Below, in pieces: positions 17,347 through 26,083 of a stretch of DNA of 64,000 bases. The position numbers and the translations under genes were made by a program. The DNA comes from Candidatus Brachybacter algidus (GTDB lineage: Bacteria; Bacteroidota; Bacteroidia; Chitinophagales; Saprospiraceae). The notes beneath the pieces were generated by a model, which worked only from the letters and a program-made list of their open reading frames with translations, was not told the origin of the DNA and did not search any database. Every line of letters starts with the position of its first letter. Position 1 is the first letter of the stretch. The stretch covers positions 1,302,001 to 1,366,000 of the forward strand of contig JADJSK010000001.1 of NCBI GenBank assembly GCA_016711705.1. The letters are read 5' to 3'.

Positions 17347-17969
17347 TGGAATTGTTTATCGCGGTACTGGCTTCTATATTTTCTGTGGTAAATCCCATTG
17401 GTGCGCTTCCTGTGTACACCTCGCTCACTGAAAGTTACACTCGAAAAGAGCGCAACAAAACTGCACTTCAAACCAGTATTTATTTTACATTGATCTGTGT
17501 AGTTTTCTTTTTGGGAGGTTCTATCTTACTAAGCTTTTTTGGCATCAGTATTCCAGCCCTGCGTTTGGCCGGTGGATTGGTCATACTGAATTCAGGATTC
17601 AATCTTTTGAATGGTAAGGTCATTCGCGCAGAATCCATCAATGACAAGATGAAGGAAGAAGCCAAACAAAAAGAAGATATTAGTTTTAGCCCTTTAGCAA
17701 TGCCCCTATTGTCAGGACCAGGATCGATATCATTATTGATCAGTTTATTCTCTCAGCATAACAGCTGGGACAAAAGAGGGATCATTCTAGGTGTGCTATT
17801 CACCCTTGGTGTAATTGTTTATCTCTTATTATTAAGTGCACCTTTGATTGCAAAATTATTGGGGGAAGCTGGAATGAAAGCAATCACCAGGATTATGGGA
17901 TTCATTGTGATGGCGATTGCCTGTCAGTATATAGTAAGTGGTGCTATGAGTCTTATAGCAAAATACTAA
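17346..17969 (+). CDS. marC: MarC-family integral membrane protein
   Basis: 207-aa membrane protein with six hydrophobic segments, starting MELFIAVLASIFSVVNPIGALP. I chose ATG 17346 over the in-frame upstream start at 17307, because the 13 extra residues overlap cmk and are charged, whereas the MarC family starts at this helix. Conserved features are NPIGALPVY near the N-terminus and PLLSGPGSISLLISL in the middle. The family was named for multiple antibiotic resistance, but that role was later dismissed and the transported substrate is unknown. Coupled to cmk by a one-base overlap. Confidence 0.88.
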   Translation: MELFIAVLASIFSVVNPIGALPVYTSLTESYTRKERNKTALQTSIYFTLICVVFFLGGSILLSFFGISIPALRLAGGLVILNSGFNLLNGKVIRAESINDKMKEEAKQKEDISFSPLAMPLLSGPGSISLLISLFSQHNSWDKRGIILGVLFTLGVIVYLLLLSAPLIAKLLGEAGMKAITRIMGFIVMAIACQYIVSGAMSLIAKY

Positions 17970-18008
17970 AAGCAGAACATATCTTTTAATTTTATAAAAA
18001 TCCAAACG

Positions 18009-18659
18009 ATGGTAACGAATTTCTCTTTGTCGAATTCATATATCAATCAAATTCTGTTTGAGTTAAGAAACGTTAATATTCAGAATGACAGACCCCGATT
18101 CAGGAATAATCTTGAAAAGTTTGGAATGATTGTTGGATATGAGATAAGCAAAACGATGCATTATTCCGCAGAAGAGGTTCAAACTTCACTTGGAAGCATG
18201 ATAACTGAGACCACTGATGATCAGGTTGTCTTATTATCAATACTTAGAGCAGGATTACCATTACAAAATGGATTACTTAAATTGATGGATTATGCAGAGG
18301 CAGGTTTCATCTCAGCATATAGAAAAGATCGGCAGGATGGAACTTATGATATTAGAATGGATTATGTTACATGCCCGACTCTTGAAAATAAAATAGTCAT
18401 ATTTACTGATCCAATGCTCGCTACCGGCGCCTCACTTGATGCTTCAATGCGCATGATCAAAGATTACGGAACTCCCAAAGAAGTTCACCTTGTGACTATT
18501 ATTGCTTCAGAATATGCTATTGAGCAAGTAAGACGAATCTATCCTAATATGAAGATATGGGCAGGAGCAATTGATGAAGAATTAACAGCAAAATCCTATA
18601 TTGTTCCCGGGCTTGGTGATGCTGGAGATCTAGCATTTGGTGAAAAACTTCAGTATTAG
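18009..18659 (+). CDS. upp: Uracil phosphoribosyltransferase
   Basis: 216-aa pyrimidine salvage enzyme that joins uracil to PRPP to make UMP. The PRPP-binding motif is VIFTDPMLATGASLDAS (about 134-150). The uracil-binding C-terminal stretch YIVPGLGDAGDLAFG is present, as is the flexible loop region around LLSILRAGLPLQNG. It follows marC by 39 bp on the same strand, so cmk, marC and upp may be one pyrimidine-linked unit. Confidence 0.95.
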   Translation: MVTNFSLSNSYINQILFELRNVNIQNDRPRFRNNLEKFGMIVGYEISKTMHYSAEEVQTSLGSMITETTDDQVVLLSILRAGLPLQNGLLKLMDYAEAGFISAYRKDRQDGTYDIRMDYVTCPTLENKIVIFTDPMLATGASLDASMRMIKDYGTPKEVHLVTIIASEYAIEQVRRIYPNMKIWAGAIDEELTAKSYIVPGLGDAGDLAFGEKLQY

Positions 18660-19020
18660 TGAAACTCTAGCTTTGCGACAACTATTTTCCTTTAACATAT
18701 TTTCTTACACTCAGATTAAATTGAGATGTAAGAAGTTAGAAGTTAGAAGTCAGAAGTTAGAATAATGATGGATCATGATTTCAATTGACAGGTTTTACCC
18801 AACAACCCAACAAGATGTGGAAAACTTGATTTTGTAAATATAGTAATATCTTTCATTTTTGACTCGACGGTTGCGTAAAGCGGACTGGAGCTCTGCTGGG
18901 GAGCAACTCCAGAAGGAATAGCGTAATTACTCATATATGGAATGAATTCCGAGCAGGAGGCTTTTACCTTCTGCTTTTTTAATTTATTCCAGTTTAGGGA
19001 ATCATGCCTTATAAACCCAT

Positions 19021-19659
19021 TCATTGCTCATTGTTTTTGAAATCGAACATAACTTTAGTCGGCCTCATTTCCAATGGTAATGATTCAATGTATTCTTCAA
19101 ATTGTACCGGGCTTCTATTTCCAAGTTGTTTAATTGCCCTTTGTTCATTATTCAGCTTTTGTATCTTTTTACATGCTTTAACGAGTCCTGAATAAGTCGT
19201 GACTCCCCATGGTATCAAGTACCTGTTTTTAACATTATCGTTTAGTTGTTCTGCACTACCGTTTTCTTTACACTTTTTAGATCTGCTTATCTGCATACCC
19301 AATTCATTTAGGAGCATTAAATAAATCAATGCCTCATATTGTGAGCCGTTGTCTGTATGATGAATGGCAAATTTTAGATTTTGAGCTCCTCTTATGCTAA
19401 TGCATCTTTTTAAACTAGCCACAGCTTGCTCTGCTTTCATATTTTTGGAAGGAAGTAAGCATAATATGAATTGAGAGTACACATCTTTGAGGCAAAAAAT
19501 AAAATGCCATGTTCCATCGACCATATAGTATGTAATGTCCCCTACTATCAACTGGTTTATTCCATTTAATACTAAACCATTTGTCAGGTTGGGATATGTT
19601 TTCTTCCCTTTTCCATCACTTGTTTTTGGTACTTGTGGCCGACTTTTCCGGACATTCAT
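19021..19659 (-). CDS. IS3 transposase OrfB, catalytic part (frameshifted)
   Basis: DDE integrase core (rve-type) of an IS3 transposase, 212 aa as read from the internal ATG at 19659. The three catalytic residues are visible: Asp in VGDITYYMVDGTWHF, Asp in IHHTDNGSQYE, and Glu in GSAEQLNDNVKNR. The N-terminal part lies in another frame (19616-19891). The two would join if one base were removed from the GG in the run GCTGGAAGC near 19667, restoring RWVAEAGMNVRKSRP. Confidence 0.88.
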   Translation of the reverse strand: MNVRKSRPQVPKTSDGKGKKTYPNLTNGLVLNGINQLIVGDITYYMVDGTWHFIFCLKDVYSQFILCLLPSKNMKAEQAVASLKRCISIRGAQNLKFAIHHTDNGSQYEALIYLMLLNELGMQISRSKKCKENGSAEQLNDNVKNRYLIPWGVTTYSGLVKACKKIQKLNNEQRAIKQLGNRSPVQFEEYIESLPLEMRPTKVMFDFKNNEQ

Positions 19660-19891
19660 TCCTGCTTCCAGCCACCCATCTTTCGAATCTATTTATGCCA
19701 ACTCCCAGGTATATTCCTTGATTTAATATACTATAAAACAAAGTCCTCGCACTAAATCCAGGATGGTTGGCCCGCCACACTTTCGCTAACTCAAGCACAT
19801 CAGATTTTAGCTTATCTATTTGAACCTCACTTTTCTGATGTTGACTTAATCCCTGACGACTGTAGCCTACTTCTCGATATAACTGTTCCAT
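19616..19891 (-). CDS. IS3 transposase OrfB, N-terminal part (frameshifted)
   Basis: 91-residue frame beginning MEQLYREVGYSRQGLSQH, typical of the HTH_21-type region at the start of IS3 OrfB. It continues to FERWVAGSRNE and then reads into the wrong frame. The coding frame extends upstream without a stop through KVLANFQTRTKSFS to the slippery site, so in the element OrfB is made as an OrfAB fusion by -1 frameshifting rather than from this ATG. Confidence 0.8.
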   Translation of the reverse strand: MEQLYREVGYSRQGLSQHQKSEVQIDKLKSDVLELAKVWRANHPGFSARTLFYSILNQGIYLGVGINRFERWVAGSRNECPEKSATSTKNK

Positions 19892-19923
19892 ACTAAATGA
19901 TTTAGTTCTTGTCTGAAAGTTGG

Positions 19924-20277
19924 CTAAGACTTTTTTAAAAATTTCTCCTTAATATCCACTTGAAAATGCTCGCCAGCAACCTTCAATAGCTCCTCATAAT
20001 ACTCAATCTTTATAAGTTGTTTTCCTAATAAATTCTCCATGTGGTGGATCTTCCCTTCAGAATTTTTCCACTTTAAATAATCCGATTCTGTTTCAATTAC
20101 TATTACCGGAGATTTATAATCTTTCGTTCCATATTTCTTCAACCACCTGTAAATAGCAGTGTCTCCCAACTCCAGCATATTGGATAATTTATGTACGGTA
20201 ATCTGACCAGATTCTATCTGTTCTACCTTTTCCTTTTTGAAACTTTCTGAAAATAACCTTCTAACTTTTTTTGTCAT
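19924..20277 (-). CDS. IS3 transposase OrfA
   Basis: 117-aa OrfA with an N-terminal helix-turn-helix (about 8-50: SESFKKEKVEQIESG...KLSNMLELGDTAIYRWLKKYG, each under the family pattern) that binds the IS ends. A leucine-zipper-like segment lies near the C-terminus (MENLLGKQLIKIEYYEELLK). The A_AAA_AAG slippery heptamer sits three codons before the stop, the classic position for the frameshift that yields OrfAB. Confidence 0.88.
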   Translation of the reverse strand: MTKKVRRLFSESFKKEKVEQIESGQITVHKLSNMLELGDTAIYRWLKKYGTKDYKSPVIVIETESDYLKWKNSEGKIHHMENLLGKQLIKIEYYEELLKVAGEHFQVDIKEKFLKKS

Positions 20278-20407
20278 AACTTTAAATTTAGAAAGTTTTC
20301 CACACTTTTAGTTGTCAACGTATATCATGATACATCATGAAACTCCAAATGTTGTTTGGAGCATATATTCTACTAAGGATTTCAAATGGATTTCATATGT
20401 ATAATAG

Positions 20408-23065
20408 TTAAAGCGTGGTTAATCTGCAATTTCCGACAGTTTTACCATAAGTATCTCTGATCATTATATTATAAAGTCCTGGCGAGAGTCCTTTGATTGA
20501 AATATTTTGATTTTTTTCATAATCTATCAATCGTTGGTTTTTAATAATTTTCCCATTCGTATCCATGATTTCTAGAGTTCCACTCATGATATGAGGTAAT
20601 TCTAAAGTAAAATTACCGTCATTTGGATTCGGAAATACTTTAAGGGAATTGCTAGAAATTAAGGAGGTGGAGCCAAGTGTCTCGCATACATAGTCATCGC
20701 AAGTCATCAGGGCCGTACCACAAAATTCAATACTATATTTTGTCTTTTCAGTATTATTATAAGCAAGTATCACCAAATAATAACTATCTCCGACTTCGCA
20801 ATCGAGTGCTGCCAGAAGTCCATTATTACCATTTTCACATCCACCTCCTTCAAATACGTCGGTTTCGTCAGGAGAAAGACCTAAGTCGAGATTGCAAGCT
20901 CCACTACTTGAATAACAGCATCTGACAGATTTTTTTGTATAACATCCTCCATCGTCCACTCTTTTAAAAACTACAAAATCAACATCCAGAGGATTTTTAG
21001 GCTTGATCGTAAACCACAATTTACCGGCTTGCGCAATATCAAAATTTATCCAATGAGAATTAGTCTCTCCGTAAGTCGTTCCAGAGCAATAATCTCCTGT
21101 ATTTAATTCTTGTGCCAAACCGTATGAACCAGGGAATGTAAGAGATTTTTTATTTTTATTACATACATATTCTGCGCCCGTACAGTCCATATTTAAAGGC
21201 GATTCTATGAATTTTATATCCCAGCATAAACTTTGTCCTACAAGGTCACATGAATTGGATGCTCTAACACAAAGTGTATGCGTGCCCAATGATAAATATG
21301 GAATTCTAAATTCAGTCACTCTTCCATAACCTACTACTATCCCATCGATCGACCATTCGTAAAACTGTGCAACAGGAAATGCTTCACACGAAAACTTATT
21401 AAAATTATCTATAAATACAGTTGGACTCCCTGTTAATTTAACACTGGATGGTAGGCTGACCGGATCTGTAATAGTCGTAATTTTCAAGGTATCAGTCTGT
21501 GAGCATCCTTCATCATCTGTTATGGTCAACGTCATAGTTTTTGCTTCATCTGTCAATATAGTGATTGATTCATTGTCAGAACCTGTTGACCAACTATATG
21601 AATAGCCATCACCGGATCCACCCTGAGCATCCGCTTCGATATAGAGTAAACTATCTTTACAGTTAACTAGATCATGAGAGATGTGAGATAAGATATCAGG
21701 TTTAACAATTACTTTAATGCTTGTAGTGTCCCCTTTACAACCGGACGTGCTAATAGGAATAATCTGGTAGACTACCGTCTGTTCTTCATCACTGGTATTT
21801 TGAAGCCTTTGGTTAATGCCGGAACCTTCGCCGGCGAAAGCTCCCATGAATCCGTCAGGAGCAGTGACAGTCCATTCTATTGTGCTGTGTGACGGCTGAA
21901 GATCCAAAGTCGGATCAAAAGCAGCTTTGCTGCAAATTACAGCATCCACCGAATCAAGAGATGGCTGTTGGCAACATTTCACAAGAATTTTCTTACTCGC
22001 CATGACACTACCATTGCACTTATTACTCGAATACCCTCCTGTCTGCCCATCACCAAAGTTAGCAATTGAAACTGAGAAATCGTTGCAAGTTGTGTTTTCA
22101 CAAGCATCACAAGGTATTTTTAATGTAAAGGTCACAAAATGATTTCCAACTCTGGAATCTCCCCATGCCTGGTTGGGACTTATACTTTTACAACCGTCGG
22201 AATATACAGCGCCTACCCAACCTCCAGGAAGTGAAGTACCTTCGCTCGAACATGCAGTGCCTCCTGCAAAAGGTATACAACCGGGCGCACCTAATAAACA
22301 AAGTTTACCTGAATTAGCATCTACACCAATAAGACTCTCTTCATTGGCTGAAGGTTTCCAATGCAGGCTATCGGCATCTACCCATGACCATTTTGCATTA
22401 CCTTCAGGTAAAATAGTATTGAGAGGTTCCGTATTTTGTATATAATCAAAGCAATCGCTAATAACAGGAATGATGGAATGAATCCAATTACTCCCTGTCT
22501 TATCAAAATTAACTGTATACCGATATGTAACCTCTTCACATGGTTTAAATGGACCCTCAAGAGGTGAACCCATACTTGATCCTATTATTTCAAGCTTATG
22601 AGATTTTAAACAAGAATCACTAGCGTGGTATAAATTCATACACAATTCAAAATCGCCCTCTAGTCCATCATCATCAGTCACAGCTATGTAATAATCTGTA
22701 TTCGACTCAAGAATAGAAATTGAAGGATTGCATTCAAGCCATTGATCACAAGAAGAAAAAAGTGCGAATTTTGGATTAGTTAAATCGGTTGAAGAAATAT
22801 TGAAGCTAGCCCTATTATTGTCTCCTGTGTTAAATACATACCAAGCTGTTGGATTTGCCATAAAATTACATGCACCGGCCCCATTCAATTTTGGACCGTG
22901 TGGCATATCATTGTTGCAGCCGATCACACAGACCTGATTCATAGATGCAGGAAAAATAATTTCTTCTGCTGTTTGACATGAGCCGTTATTAGCACATGGT
23001 TGCTGGGCAATTAATGAAGTGCAAAAAAGAATGTAAAGAATTGGTACTAATAATTTCATATACAA
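20408..23065 (-). CDS. Cysteine-rich T9SS-exported protein, 885 aa (paralog family, type A sorting domain)
   Basis: Secreted protein with signal peptide (about 1-20). Next comes a cysteine-rich core (about 22-395) carrying VCVIGCNNDMP, NPTAWYVFNTG, WLECNPS, GSPLEGPFKPCE, LHWKPS, GKLCLLG and NQAWGDS. Ig/PKD-like segments follow (about 400-620). A second pre-peptidase-like domain comes after them (about 625-795: DCTGAEYVC, GETNSHWINFDI, LDCEVGDSYYLVI). The C-terminus is a type A T9SS sorting domain (about 805-885, VFPNPNDGNFTLELP). It is closely related to the 887-aa and 710-aa genes upstream and to residues 285-670 of the two giant proteins at 43-56 kb. The function is unrecognised; an adhesive or matrix surface protein is my inference. 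The gap of 37 bp to the 887-aa gene suggests co-transcription. Confidence 0.85.
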   Translation of the reverse strand: MYMKLLVPILYILFCTSLIAQQPCANNGSCQTAEEIIFPASMNQVCVIGCNNDMPHGPKLNGAGACNFMANPTAWYVFNTGDNNRASFNISSTDLTNPKFALFSSCDQWLECNPSISILESNTDYYIAVTDDDGLEGDFELCMNLYHASDSCLKSHKLEIIGSSMGSPLEGPFKPCEEVTYRYTVNFDKTGSNWIHSIIPVISDCFDYIQNTEPLNTILPEGNAKWSWVDADSLHWKPSANEESLIGVDANSGKLCLLGAPGCIPFAGGTACSSEGTSLPGGWVGAVYSDGCKSISPNQAWGDSRVGNHFVTFTLKIPCDACENTTCNDFSVSIANFGDGQTGGYSSNKCNGSVMASKKILVKCCQQPSLDSVDAVICSKAAFDPTLDLQPSHSTIEWTVTAPDGFMGAFAGEGSGINQRLQNTSDEEQTVVYQIIPISTSGCKGDTTSIKVIVKPDILSHISHDLVNCKDSLLYIEADAQGGSGDGYSYSWSTGSDNESITILTDEAKTMTLTITDDEGCSQTDTLKITTITDPVSLPSSVKLTGSPTVFIDNFNKFSCEAFPVAQFYEWSIDGIVVGYGRVTEFRIPYLSLGTHTLCVRASNSCDLVGQSLCWDIKFIESPLNMDCTGAEYVCNKNKKSLTFPGSYGLAQELNTGDYCSGTTYGETNSHWINFDIAQAGKLWFTIKPKNPLDVDFVVFKRVDDGGCYTKKSVRCCYSSSGACNLDLGLSPDETDVFEGGGCENGNNGLLAALDCEVGDSYYLVILAYNNTEKTKYSIEFCGTALMTCDDYVCETLGSTSLISSNSLKVFPNPNDGNFTLELPHIMSGTLEIMDTNGKIIKNQRLIDYEKNQNISIKGLSPGLYNIMIRDTYGKTVGNCRLTTL

Positions 23066-23102
23066 AAATATAATGATGCTTATAAAAAAGGATTATTCGG
23101 GA

Positions 23103-25766
23103 TTAATTGGCTATTACCATTTTAATTGTGTTGGCAATTCTGCCTGATTCATTTCTAACTATTACAAAATAAATTCCATCAAGCAAATTTTCCACATTGA
23201 TTTGCTGTGGCTTTGTATTGTATTGGATTATTTGTTGATGCAATTTTTTACCATTAATGTTATACAATTCAATGGATCCTTTTGTGGCAGAAGGCATTTC
23301 CAAATTAAATATACCTGTATTAGGGTTTGGATAAATTCTAACTGTGGATTTTGAAGTTACCGCATCCACGCTTAATGGTCCACAAGCCACTGTATCACAT
23401 GACATTAACGCATTACCACACCATTCAAGATCAAATGAATGCAAGCCATCTCCACCAAAAATTGCCAGGTAATATTTTTCACCAACCTCACAGTCAAGCG
23501 GAGCAAGGAAATTATTTTGAGTATCAGAACATCCTCCATATTCATATTCATCCGTCTCATCTAGCCTAAGTCCTGTCGCTCCATCGCAATCACCCCCACC
23601 TGACCACATACACCTAACCGGTACTTTTGTATAACATTCAAGAGAATCAACTACTCTATAAACAGCAAAATCCATGTCCCGCCATTCTTCTGTAGGCGTT
23701 ATAGTGAAAGTTAATTTTCCGGCTTTGGCGATATCAAATTCCATCCAATGAGAATTATACTCTCCATACCCATTTGGATTACATACATTATCATAACTAA
23801 GATCTGATACATTTCCGCTTAATCCAGGCAGTAATATCTTTCTAGCTTTTTTACTGCAAATATATTCGGCTCCCGTGCAGTCTGCATTAAGCTTTGATGT
23901 TACTACATTGACATCCCAACACAAGGTCAATCCGGTATGATCACAGCTGTTACTGGCTCTCACACAAAGTGTATGTGCTCCTTGAGTTGTATATGGTATT
24001 CTAAATTCTACTTCGCTACCCTCTCCCATCACGACACCATCAAAGGTCCATTCATAAGATTGTGCTAATGGAAATTGATCTACACTAAAACTGCTATTAT
24101 TGAAAATATATAGATTTGTATTGCCTATAAGTTGAGTATTCACGGGCATGGAAACAGATTCCGTGATTGGCGTAATGTGAAATGTGTCAGTTTCAGTGCA
24201 TCCTCCATCATCTTCAATCTCAATAGTAATAGTCGTATCTTTATCCACTACAAGACCGATCCAATTCGTATGGAAATCACCTGTCGACCAGTTTAATACA
24301 TAACCTCCACCCGAACCTCCATAAGGATTGACACCAATATACATCATGCTATCAAGGCAATTAATCAATTCATCATCGATCTGGGTGATCAGATCCGGAT
24401 AAACCTCTAATTCGAGAGTAACAGGATCATTTTTGCAGCCAGTGGGACTAACAGCTACTACAGAATATGGGATTGTAATGTAATCATATGTTGAATTCCG
24501 AATGGTTTGAGAGATTTTTGAACCTTCACCATCAAAAGTACCTGTGATGCCATCAATTTCCGGAACAGTCCATTCAATCGTAGAATTGGCCGGCGATAAG
24601 ATGATTTTTGAATTAAAGATTCCCTTACTGCATATTTCATCATTTTGAACCGAGATTTCTGGTGGCTGACAGCAATTAACGGTAAATTTTTTACTTATCA
24701 AGGTTTGTCCATTGCATGCATTATTATTGTTGCCACCAGTCTGACCATCTGAAAAAGAAGCAACTGAAACATAATAATCATTGCAAGATTGGTCAGAACA
24801 AGCCGTGCAAGGGACTTTTATTGTAAACTCTGCAGTGTGAATGTTTTTCTTTGAGTCACCCCAGGATAGATTTGGTTCGTTGCTATTGCAATCACTAGAA
24901 TTGGAAGTTGCAACCCAGCCGGCAGGCAAAGGAGTTCCGGTATTTGAACAATTTCCTCCACCTTCAAAAGGGATACAATCCGCTGAACCAATCACACACA
25001 AATGTCCTGTATTCACATTGGTTCCAATTAAGTTATCTCCATTTTGTGTCGGTTTCCAATGTAAAGTTGATGCCTGACGCCATATCCAAGGTGCATTGCC
25101 GTTAGGCCTTACTACAGGAAATGGTTCGGAACCTTGTACATAATCAAAACAATTTCCAATTGAAGGAATGATGCTGTGAATCCAATTGGATCCTGTCTGT
25201 GTGAAGTCAATAGAATATCTTACTGTCAATTCTTCGCAAGGAACGAATGGACCTGTCAATGGCGAACCTTCACTGGCGGAAATAATTTCTAATGTTTGCT
25301 GTCCAACACAAGGAGAATTTACATCCATTAGCGCAATGCATAAAGTAAAATCTCCTTCAGCTGCATTGTCATCACTCACCGCAATAAAGTAGTTAGTGTT
25401 GGGTTCAAGAGCTATTGTGGTTGGATTGCATTCTAACCAATTATCGCACCCTTTGTATATTGAATATTGAGGAGTAGTAAGATCTTGCGAACTGAAATTA
25501 ATATATCCGTTATTATGACTTCCACTATTAAAGGTAAACCAAGCTGTGGCGTTGGTCATGTTTTCGCATGCTCCACCATTAGAGTTAGAGGGTCCCTGAG
25601 GCATCCCGACATTGCAACCTTGGATACAGACAGCTTCTGATGTTTGAGTAATTGATATATTTTGAGCAGAAGCGCAGTTTATATTATCATCGCAAGGCAC
25701 AAGAGTTGACTGGCTATAAATTAAATTGCCAGTTAAAAGAATAAGGAGGAGTAAATATTTACGCAT
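23103..25766 (-). CDS. Cysteine-rich T9SS-exported protein, 887 aa (paralog family, type A sorting domain)
   Basis: Same architecture as the 885-aa neighbour along its whole length. It has a signal peptide (1-18), a core with VCIQGCNVGMPQGPS, NATAWFTFNSG, WLECNPTT, LHWKPTQN, GHLCVIG and NLSWGDS, Ig/PKD-like segments with LNWSTGDFHT, and a second Cys-rich domain (about 627-795) with DCTGAEYICSK and LDCEVGEKYYLAIFGG. It ends in a type A sorting domain starting VRIYPNPNTGIFNLEMP (about 808). The protein should be exported by T9SS with the C-terminus cleaved and the protein anchored to or released from the surface. It is the result of duplication with its downstream neighbour. The substrate or partner is unknown. 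Confidence 0.85.
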   Translation of the reverse strand: MRKYLLLLILLTGNLIYSQSTLVPCDDNINCASAQNISITQTSEAVCIQGCNVGMPQGPSNSNGGACENMTNATAWFTFNSGSHNNGYINFSSQDLTTPQYSIYKGCDNWLECNPTTIALEPNTNYFIAVSDDNAAEGDFTLCIALMDVNSPCVGQQTLEIISASEGSPLTGPFVPCEELTVRYSIDFTQTGSNWIHSIIPSIGNCFDYVQGSEPFPVVRPNGNAPWIWRQASTLHWKPTQNGDNLIGTNVNTGHLCVIGSADCIPFEGGGNCSNTGTPLPAGWVATSNSSDCNSNEPNLSWGDSKKNIHTAEFTIKVPCTACSDQSCNDYYVSVASFSDGQTGGNNNNACNGQTLISKKFTVNCCQPPEISVQNDEICSKGIFNSKIILSPANSTIEWTVPEIDGITGTFDGEGSKISQTIRNSTYDYITIPYSVVAVSPTGCKNDPVTLELEVYPDLITQIDDELINCLDSMMYIGVNPYGGSGGGYVLNWSTGDFHTNWIGLVVDKDTTITIEIEDDGGCTETDTFHITPITESVSMPVNTQLIGNTNLYIFNNSSFSVDQFPLAQSYEWTFDGVVMGEGSEVEFRIPYTTQGAHTLCVRASNSCDHTGLTLCWDVNVVTSKLNADCTGAEYICSKKARKILLPGLSGNVSDLSYDNVCNPNGYGEYNSHWMEFDIAKAGKLTFTITPTEEWRDMDFAVYRVVDSLECYTKVPVRCMWSGGGDCDGATGLRLDETDEYEYGGCSDTQNNFLAPLDCEVGEKYYLAIFGGDGLHSFDLEWCGNALMSCDTVACGPLSVDAVTSKSTVRIYPNPNTGIFNLEMPSATKGSIELYNINGKKLHQQIIQYNTKPQQINVENLLDGIYFVIVRNESGRIANTIKMVIAN

Positions 25767-26083
25767 ACCTATCGCTTGTTTAATTTTTATTATGATAATA
25801 ATTCTACCAAATATATCGATAAAGTATGACTAATCAAGAATTAACTTAAGTCCAAAACTTGATTTAGAAATAATCAAAGTTTAAATAATTTCAAGAAAAC
25901 ATTAATTGAAATTCAATCTCTATCATTATAAAACCATGTGTTAGTTAGCATGCTAATTATTTATTAATCCAAGTTTAGACCATCCAAACGTTATCGGAGC
26001 TTCATTCTGTTCTCTAATTCTATATTTAGCCTAAGTAATATCAATAATTTTATTGATATTTATTTGCTCCAAAAGTTCAGTTA
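25767..26083. other. AT-rich intergenic region
   Basis: 317 bp between two co-oriented paralogs, with no ORF or strong hairpin. It probably holds the promoter of the 887-aa gene; no convincing box was identified. Confidence 0.4.

Larger units (their letters stand above)
18816..20304 (-). mobile_element. IS3-family insertion sequence, about 1489 bp
   Basis: The ends carry a 12-bp perfect inverted repeat, TGTGGAAAACTT, at 18816-18827 and as its complement at 20293-20304. The element therefore starts with TG and ends with CA, as in IS3. Inside are orfA (19924-20277) and orfB (19021-19921 in total, broken once) on the minus strand. A canonical A_AAA_AAG slippery site (about 19930-19936) joins them by -1 frameshifting. 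No 3-4 bp target duplication is visible at the flanks, and orfB has a further frameshift, so the copy is probably old or inactive. About 205 bp between the orfB stop and the left end are not explained. Confidence 0.85.

Noticed and set aside
18773..19024. 83-codon frame on the minus strand overlapping the IS3 OrfB stop
   Set aside because: It runs across the left inverted repeat of the IS (18816-18827) into flanking DNA and has no recognisable domain; treated as a chance frame in the IS tail.
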